Origin: Timema cristinae
Lineage: Eukaryota > Arthropoda > Insecta > Phasmatodea > Timematidae
DNA length: 64,000 bases
Assembly (NCBI GenBank): GCA_039000515.1
Contig: JBCFYV010000210.1
Location: 1-64,000, forward strand
Direction of reading: 5' to 3'
This document shows, in pieces, positions 57,653-64,000 of the stretch (positions are counted from its first letter, which is position 1; each line of letters starts with the position of its first letter). The position numbers were made by a program, and so were the translations under genes. The notes under the pieces were generated by a model. That model had not been told where the DNA came from. It did no database searches and worked only from the letters and a program-made list of their open reading frames with translations.

Positions 57653-58438
57653 AAGAGGTCCCCAACCTTTTTGTACCTTAGAGCACATTCAAAGCTAACG
57701 GTAGTGTGGCGGGCACCAATTACTTTCTCAAGGCAAATTTACTAACTTCCGCCAGGCTTAGAGATCAGCTTCAACGCTATACACATGGCCGGTCAACTGC
57801 CATGTTAAGTTTCCAACAGAGATTGTGACGTCACATATGATTGTGGGTAATACTCACGGCCGTAGCCAGGGGTTCAACTCCCTCCAAGTTGTCAGAAAAT
57901 AAATTTAAAAAATAGTGCTTTATTTACAGTTATAACAAGAACCAAATAAAGACACAAGGAACTATTTAATTACTCACCACCATTTTGGTGCTTGGGTACA
58001 TTTTTAAAATATATGTATATTTTTCTGTGTTTATTCAATCAACAAATCTGGGTAGACCCATGTCAAGATATTTACCAAGGAAATATGAAGTATTAGCATG
58101 GAATTAGTGAGTGTGAAGAGAATGAAGGAAGGGATTATATTAAGGAAAAGCAAAACAATTCAGATTGAAACTACAGTGGTTCCGAGTGAAAGTACACTTT
58201 GTAAATAAGTCACCAAAGAAAGAGGAATAAGAGGGATGGATTGGAAATAGGGGGCTTTCAGTCACCAATCTCTTGAGAACAGCATACCGGAAATAACATC
58301 AAACTTTGTTTTTGTTTGAAAATTTGACAGATTAAATTATATGTCAAGAATTTTCAGCTGTGGTCAAAAAGTGACAGGCACAAGGAAAAGGCTCGGTGGG
58401 CGCAATGGTGTCCACGGGGATAGTTTTGGGGACCCCTC
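57653..58438. mobile_element. Non-autonomous hAT element (786 bp) with perfect 8-bp target duplication
   Basis: TTTTAATG at 57645-57652 and 58439-58446. Terminal inverted repeats AAGAGGTCCCCAACC (left) and the complement of GAGGGGTCCCCAAAAC (right). An 8-bp duplication and the GGGGTCCCCAA tip are typical of hAT. The inside includes sub-terminal GGCGGGCACC / GGTGGGCGC-type motifs. No transposase frame. Confidence 0.82.
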
Positions 58439-58635
58439 TTTTAATGTATTCGGAAACAATACAATTTTACTGTATTGTTTACTCTTTATTGTTGAGGTTT
58501 AATAATGAAGTGAAGAATAATATTTATGACTAGCAACTGAACTAAAACCACTGACCAGAAGAAGACATATTCCAATGCTACTAACATTTTTATTATAAAT
58601 CATTCAAAATGTCATAAAGGCCTAAATATCACCAG

Positions 58636-59092
58636 TTGAAACGTTGTTTAAGTAATTCTGTTTTAAATTCCGCGGATAAAAGTGTCGAAAATGAATTGAA
58701 AATATTTATATGGCAGTCAAATCTAAATCATCATGTCGAATTGAAAATATCGAGCAGTGAAGAAAATATAAATGTTGAACCAAATTCCTCCGTATCACCC
58801 TCTCCACCAGCTGCCACTGCCTCAAGTGAAAATAAGTTTTGACAAACACCCCGAATTGAATGGGTTCAAACAGCTTTTCAAAGCCTTGAAATTAAAAAAC
58901 AGCCAAAGAAAAACTTTCTGCGGAGATTTTACAAATATATTTTTGGAAAAAAGAAAAAAAAAAAAAGAAATGAAAATTAACCATGTTTGGGGGATATTGA
59001 GAAAGACCCGAGGAAAACGCCCACAATCTTGCAATGCTTCAATGTTGGGAAGTAAAATCTCACTATCTCTTGGAAAATCAAAAAGAATATGA
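58636..59092 (+). other. Overlapping open stretches, unassigned
   Basis: Two frames overlap: 58636-58842 (NELKIFIWQSNLNHHVELKI, then a Ser/Pro-rich end SSVSPSPPAATASSE) and 58772-59092 (PELNGFKQLFKALKLKNSQR, then a Lys run from an A-rich tract). A later piece near 59160-59298 reads NSSQEDRIAVQMWVMVEDLT, ending VLDRQH. They may be parts of one decayed gene or element. No domain was recognised. Confidence 0.25.
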
Positions 59093-59589
59093 ACTAGATA
59101 AAAAAAATTGGAATGTGTACAAAAAGTATTAATTTATACCAACTAGACAAATAATCCTGTGAATTATCTGTTAAAACCTACTGAATCTCAAACATCTCTA
59201 AATTCTTCTCAAGAAGATAGAATTGCAGTTCAAATGTGGGTTATGGTCGAAGATCTCACCAATAATAGCCATGCTGCAGTCCTGGACAGACAACATTAAA
59301 CCAGTAACAAAATTAAGTGGCCAATACAAATTGTATTTTTTTAAATAATAAATAATTTAGAGTCGAATAGGAGACGTAAGAAAAATTCAAAATTAATGTT
59401 ATAATAATTATTATTTGTATTAAAACTTTTATTAAGATATCTTAAAAGTTTAGGGTGTTTATTTCAGAATCTTCCCTAGTATCCAAAAAATATAATCTCA
59501 AACTTTTTAGTTAAAATTATCCATCTTTAATATTATATAACCAATTAAAAAAATCCACTTTACAATATGAACTCTAACAAGACAACAAT

Positions 59590-59960
59590 TTAATGAGCTT
59601 TGCCTTCAGAACCAATATTTGACCAACTCAACCATGAGCTAGACTGATAGCTACAACTTACCTACACAAGAGAAATGTACTGGTCAAATAAGAACTGAAA
59701 GGAATTGTGTTTATAGAGCCTCGCCACCAGAAGAAACCAGAGCAGAACTCAAACACAACTAAGAAGAATGAACTGTAATGATCAGCTATAAAATAGTAGA
59801 AATAATATGTTTAGAGCCAGAATGACCCCTGAGCACAAAATGAGTTGAAAAGATAACTCCAACTGAACCAACACAAGTGAGCTGTAGAGGTAAGCTTTTT
59901 TCTGTCTGGAATAATGTGTATAGAGCCATTATGCCATTAAGCAGACAACAAGCTAGAAAG
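59590..59960. repeat. Degenerate tandem repeat, about 105-bp period, three copies
   Basis: The mark GGAATTGTGTTTATAGAGCC at about 59700 recurs as GAAATAATATGTTTAGAGCC near 59799 and GGAATAATGTGTATAGAGCC near 59908, with CAACTNAACNANCACAAG-type sequence between. It leads directly into the 51-bp satellite. Confidence 0.5.
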
Positions 59961-60045
59961 AGAACTCTATAACCCCTCTAGATTATGTCTGTTCAGTGGT
60001 AATGTTGGTTCTACACACACTTGTAGGGGTTGAAATGAGAGTTTA

Positions 60046-62015
60046 GGCCCACTTTCTCCCATAAGGCTAGCATTGATCTACCTCCTTGAATGAAGTGGAT
60101 CACTTTCTCCCATAAGGCTAACATTGATCTACCTTCTTGAATGAAGTGAATCACTTTCTCCCATAAGGCTAGCATTGATCTACCTCCTTGAATGAAGTGG
60201 ATCACTTTCTCCCATAAGGCTAGCATTGATCTACCTCCTTGAATGAAGTGGATCACTTTCTCCCATAAGGCTAGCATTGATCTACCTCCTTGAATGAAGT
60301 GGATCACTTTCTCCCATAAGAATAACATTGATCTACCTCCTTGAAAGAAGTGGATCACTTTCTCCCAAAGAATAACATTGATCATACCTCCTTGAATGAA
60401 GTGGATCACTTTCTCCCATAAGAATAACATTGATCTACCTCCTTGAAAGAAGTGGATCACTTTCTCCCAAAGAATAACATTGATATACCTCCTTGAAAGA
60501 AGTGAATCACTTTCTCCCATAAGAATAACATTGATATACCTTCTTGAATGAAGTGAATCACTTTCTCCCAAAGAATAACATTGATATACCTCCTTGAAAG
60601 AAGTGGATCACTTTCTCCCATAAAAATAACATTGATATACCTCTTGAATGAAGTGAATCACTTTCTCCGCAAGAATAACATTGATATACCTCCTTGAAAG
60701 AAGTGGATCACTTTCTCCCATAAGGCTAGCATTGATCTACCTCCTTGAATGAAGTGGATCACTTTCTCCATAAGGCTAGCATGATCTACCTCCTTGAATA
60801 ATGGATCACTTTTCCTAAGCTAGCATTGATCTACCTCCTTGAATGAAGTGGATCACTTTCTCCCATAAGAATAACATTGATCTACCTCCTTGAAAGAAGT
60901 GGATCACTTTCTCCCAAAGAATAACATTGATATACCTCTTGAATGAAGTGGATCACTTTCTCCATAAGAATAACATTGATCTACCTCCTTGAAAGAAGTG
61001 GATCACTTTCTCCCAAAGAATAACATTGATATACCTCCTTGAAAGAAGTGATCACTTTCTCCCATAAGAATAACATTGATATACCTCCTTGAAGAAGTGA
61101 TCACTTTCTCCCAAGAATAACATTGATATACCTCCTTGAAAGAAGTGGATCACTTTCTCCCATAAGAATAACATTGATCTACCTCCTTGAATGAAGTGGA
61201 TCACTTTCTCCCAAAGAATAACATTGATATACCTCCTTGAAAGAAGTGGATCACTTTCTCCCATAAAATAACATTGATCTACCTCTTGAATGAAGTGATC
61301 ACTTTCTCCCAAAGAATAACATTGATATACCTCCTTGAAAGAAGTGGATCACTTTCTCCCATAAGATAACATTGATATACCTCCTTGAATGAAGTGATCC
61401 TTTCTCCCATAAGAATAACATTGATCTACCTCCTTGAAAGAAGTGGATCACTTTCTCCCAAAGAATAACATTGATATACCTCCTTGAAAGAAGTGGATCA
61501 CTTTCTCCCATAAAATACTGATATACTCTGAAGAAGTGAATCACTTCTCCCAAGAATAACATTGATATACCTCCTTGAAAGAAGTGGATCACTTTCTCCC
61601 AATAAGCTAGCATTGATCTACCTCCTTGAATGAAGTGGATCACTTTCTCCCATAAGGCTAGCATTGATCTACCTCCTTGAATGAAGTGGATCACTTTCTC
61701 CCATAAGGCTAGCATTGATCTACCTCCTTGAATGAAGTGGATCACTTTCTCCCATAAGAATAACATTGATCTACCTCCTTGAATGAAGTGGTATACTTTC
61801 TCCCATAAGAATAACATTGATCTACTCCTCGAATGAAGTGGATCACTTTCTCCCCAAGAATAACATTGATCTATCTTCTTTAATAGAGTTGATCACTTTC
61901 CCCCATAAGAATAACCTTGATCTCTTACATCACGAAGTTGGGTCACTTTCTCCCACATTGTTTCTCTTTACTGTAGAAGTGGGCTATGTTCTCCCATAAG
62001 AATAGCATTGATCAG
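60046..62015. repeat. 51-bp satellite array, about 39 units
   Basis: Tandem units CACTTTCTCCCATAAGGCTA + GCATTGATCTACCTCCTTGA + ATGAAGTGGAT. Two main variants differ at GGCTAGC or GAATAAC and at ATCTACC or ATATACC. GGCTAGC units lie at both ends (60057-60300, 61600-61760) and in one patch at about 60720-60840. In the remaining stretches units with CCCATAAG and CCCAAAG mostly alternate, giving a dimer of about 100 bp. The unit equals 17 codons and is open on the minus strand (WEKVIHFIQGGRSMLAL), giving repetitive frames of 186 and 172 codons. The last units (61860-62015) are degenerate. Confidence 0.93.
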
Positions 62016-64000
62016 TGGTGGATCATGAAATATTATTTTGGGCGTCTAACATTTCTTTCAAGTTTATCTTGCACCCTCCATACTATTGAGGTGGGCTATT
62101 TTCTCACATGCAAATAATACTAAGAATTGTCAAAGTGAGTGTTATTAAAGTAATTTGTAAAAAATATTAAATTTAGTCTTGCCTAACAAATGCGAAATAA
62201 CATATTGCAAGAGTCGAAAATATGTTCATGTATTAAATAAAATGTATTCTCAGAAATCGATATATCGCAAGAATCGAATATATTTCTTGTTTTATACGCG
62301 AATATAGATAATAGATATATAATAAAATAATAATAAAACATAATTATGCATTAACAAGATCATTATTTCCAGTGTATGTTTGATTGTTAAGTATGTTGTT
62401 TTAGTATTATTAAAAATATGTTTATAATTTTATGTTTTATTAAAATAAATAATAATCTTTAAATGATGATTAAAGTTGATCAAAGAATAACTAGGGATAA
62501 TCTGTTTATATCATATGTTTTTTTAGAAATTTAACTCATTCTAACAATACAATTAAAAATAACTAAAATACGATCTAAATTTTTATTGATTTGATTTTAA
62601 AACAATATGAGTCTATATGGTTTAATTTGATTTGATTTTAACCTGTATTTTTCGAGGGGTGGCTGGGGTTGATTAAAATTGAATGACTGTTTGAAATGAA
62701 TATTAAATTACAGTTTAGGCTTATAGTGTGTAATGTAGGTCTAGTTGTAAATCATTAAATTTTCTAACAATTTGCTAGGATTTGGATTCGAGATTCGAAA
62801 ATAAAATGTAAATTCGGATTCGAGAAATAGTGGATTTGACCCATATGTAACTTAAAGGACAAGAACTGAGAACTAAAAACCTCTGGAGGACCAGTGTTAT
62901 GAACACGGACAAATGGACTTTATGGTGGAGTAGGAATGGATAGAGGCAACTCACCTTCACTTTATGTTGTCTGATTGGTATTGTCATGTAGCAGACAATT
63001 TGACTAACACACGCACACGAATAACTGAGATTGGACCGCTTACAGGAGAAAATTCATGGAACCTATAACCATCACTTATGTGTCTATCAATTCTCAGCAC
63101 ACGAATCACTAAATTCGGCAGAACGAAAAACCGCGCCAGCGACACTTAGCGGGAGAATAATAGACCTAGAGGGGTCCAGTATGTTCTTGTTGCCTCCAAG
63201 AGTGCGGAAAGGTTAATTAAGTTGGAAGGAGTCAAGAAAATATGAGAAAAGACCAAAAACCAGTCTAAACCTCAACAAAAAGCAATCAAATCACAAACAA
63301 AACAATAACTAACTAATTTCGAGGCATAGAGAACCTAAATAAAGGAGTACTATCCAAAGAGATAGCATAGAGGACAGAAACATGAAGTAGAGACTAATGG
63401 TACTGATCTAACAATAAACAATGTACAAACACTAGTTTTATTTTGAAACATGACTGTAATGACGTAACTTCCAAAATTTGTTGAAAAGTCTATATACAAA
63501 CTTAGGTTTATTGAAAATTGGATAAATGGTGATAATTTTTTATAACAATTACACTTACTACTTAATATATATTAGAAATTTTTTGGACTATGCAGAAAAA
63601 TACTAGAATATTTAATCACATATTTTCTATATTTATTTTGAGCTACATTTAATTTGAATAAAGTAAAACACTTTTTTGAAGAACCTAACAAAGTTTCTAA
63701 AAAAAAAGAAAATTTTGCAAATCACCAAATTTTATATTTAAAAAAATCTGTATATTGGGAATGTAGCACTGTAAAATTTCTAAGATATTAAAACTTGATT
63801 ATTTTAAAATGAATTAATACTTCCTTTTATTTCACCTTTTTAGATATTTTAAAGTCAATAAAGTTACATTATTCGTCGTAGTTCCGTCGCTCTTTAATAA
63901 TCTGTCGAAAGTCCCGGCTACGTGAACTTTACATCCCGTAGAAAAGACCAACTAAACACTAACTTTCATTGCTAGCTTGTTTTCATAGGAAGAATACTAT
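62016..64000. other. AT-rich sequence, no gene seen
   Basis: A slightly less AT-rich part at 62870-63230 has short frames on both strands, but no motif or repeat relation was recognised. Confidence 0.45.

Noticed and set aside
60046..62015. CRISPR-like array or coding gene for a repetitive protein
   Set aside because: Units are contiguous with no unique spacers, so it is a satellite. The long minus-strand frames follow from a 51-bp unit and are broken wherever a unit loses one or two bases.

Overview
The window looks like an intergenic, repeat-built stretch of an AT-rich arthropod nuclear genome, most likely an insect and perhaps a hemipteran. The reasons are the eukaryotic tRNA genes, a piggyBac element, an RNase H-bearing I-superfamily LINE, tRNA-headed SINEs with (TAA)n tails, Penelope-like and Ty3/Gypsy relics, and hAT, Harbinger and TTAA MITEs. 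No host protein gene could be recognised with confidence. Almost all recognisable coding sequence belongs to transposable elements, most of it broken.

Layout. 1-2155: two RNase H LINE fragments head to head. 2156-9115: an old composite region made of repeat family X, a Gypsy integrase relic with its 3' LTR, and repeat family Y, which carries a Penelope-type GIY-YIG relic and two inverted tRNA-like arms. 10012-10343: a very well preserved palindromic element whose arms are tRNA-like. 11225-11413: a TTAA MITE. 13559-16183: a nearly intact piggyBac element broken by one base. 19584-19876: a SINE. 20061-21766: a Harbinger-type non-autonomous element. 22487-22990: a possible NRF1-type promoter and exon. 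23350-23999: a TTAA MITE split by a SINE. 24030-26800: family Y, inverted. 31930-32341: a short hAT element. 33930-35535: family X, inverted. 35690-41035: a long LINE copy split at 37525-40205 by a foldback-like element with perfect 9-bp target duplications, which itself contains a Harbinger MITE. 41161-46790: a 50-bp minisatellite and family Y. 47118-50046: two copies of a 490-bp element, a tRNA-Val gene, a truncated SINE and a tRNA-Thr pseudogene. 52600-55960: family X. 57653-58438: a hAT element. 60046-62015: a 51-bp satellite with a 17-codon open period and dimeric higher-order structure. 62016-64000: no recognised feature.

The elements do not form a pathway. Their nesting gives a relative chronology: families X and Y are oldest, then the LINE copies, then the foldback-like element, whose relation in time to its inner Harbinger MITE is open. 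The piggyBac, the SINE at 23642 and the tRNA-armed palindrome look youngest. Homology statements rest on reading the sequence by eye. Boundaries of families X and Y are approximate.
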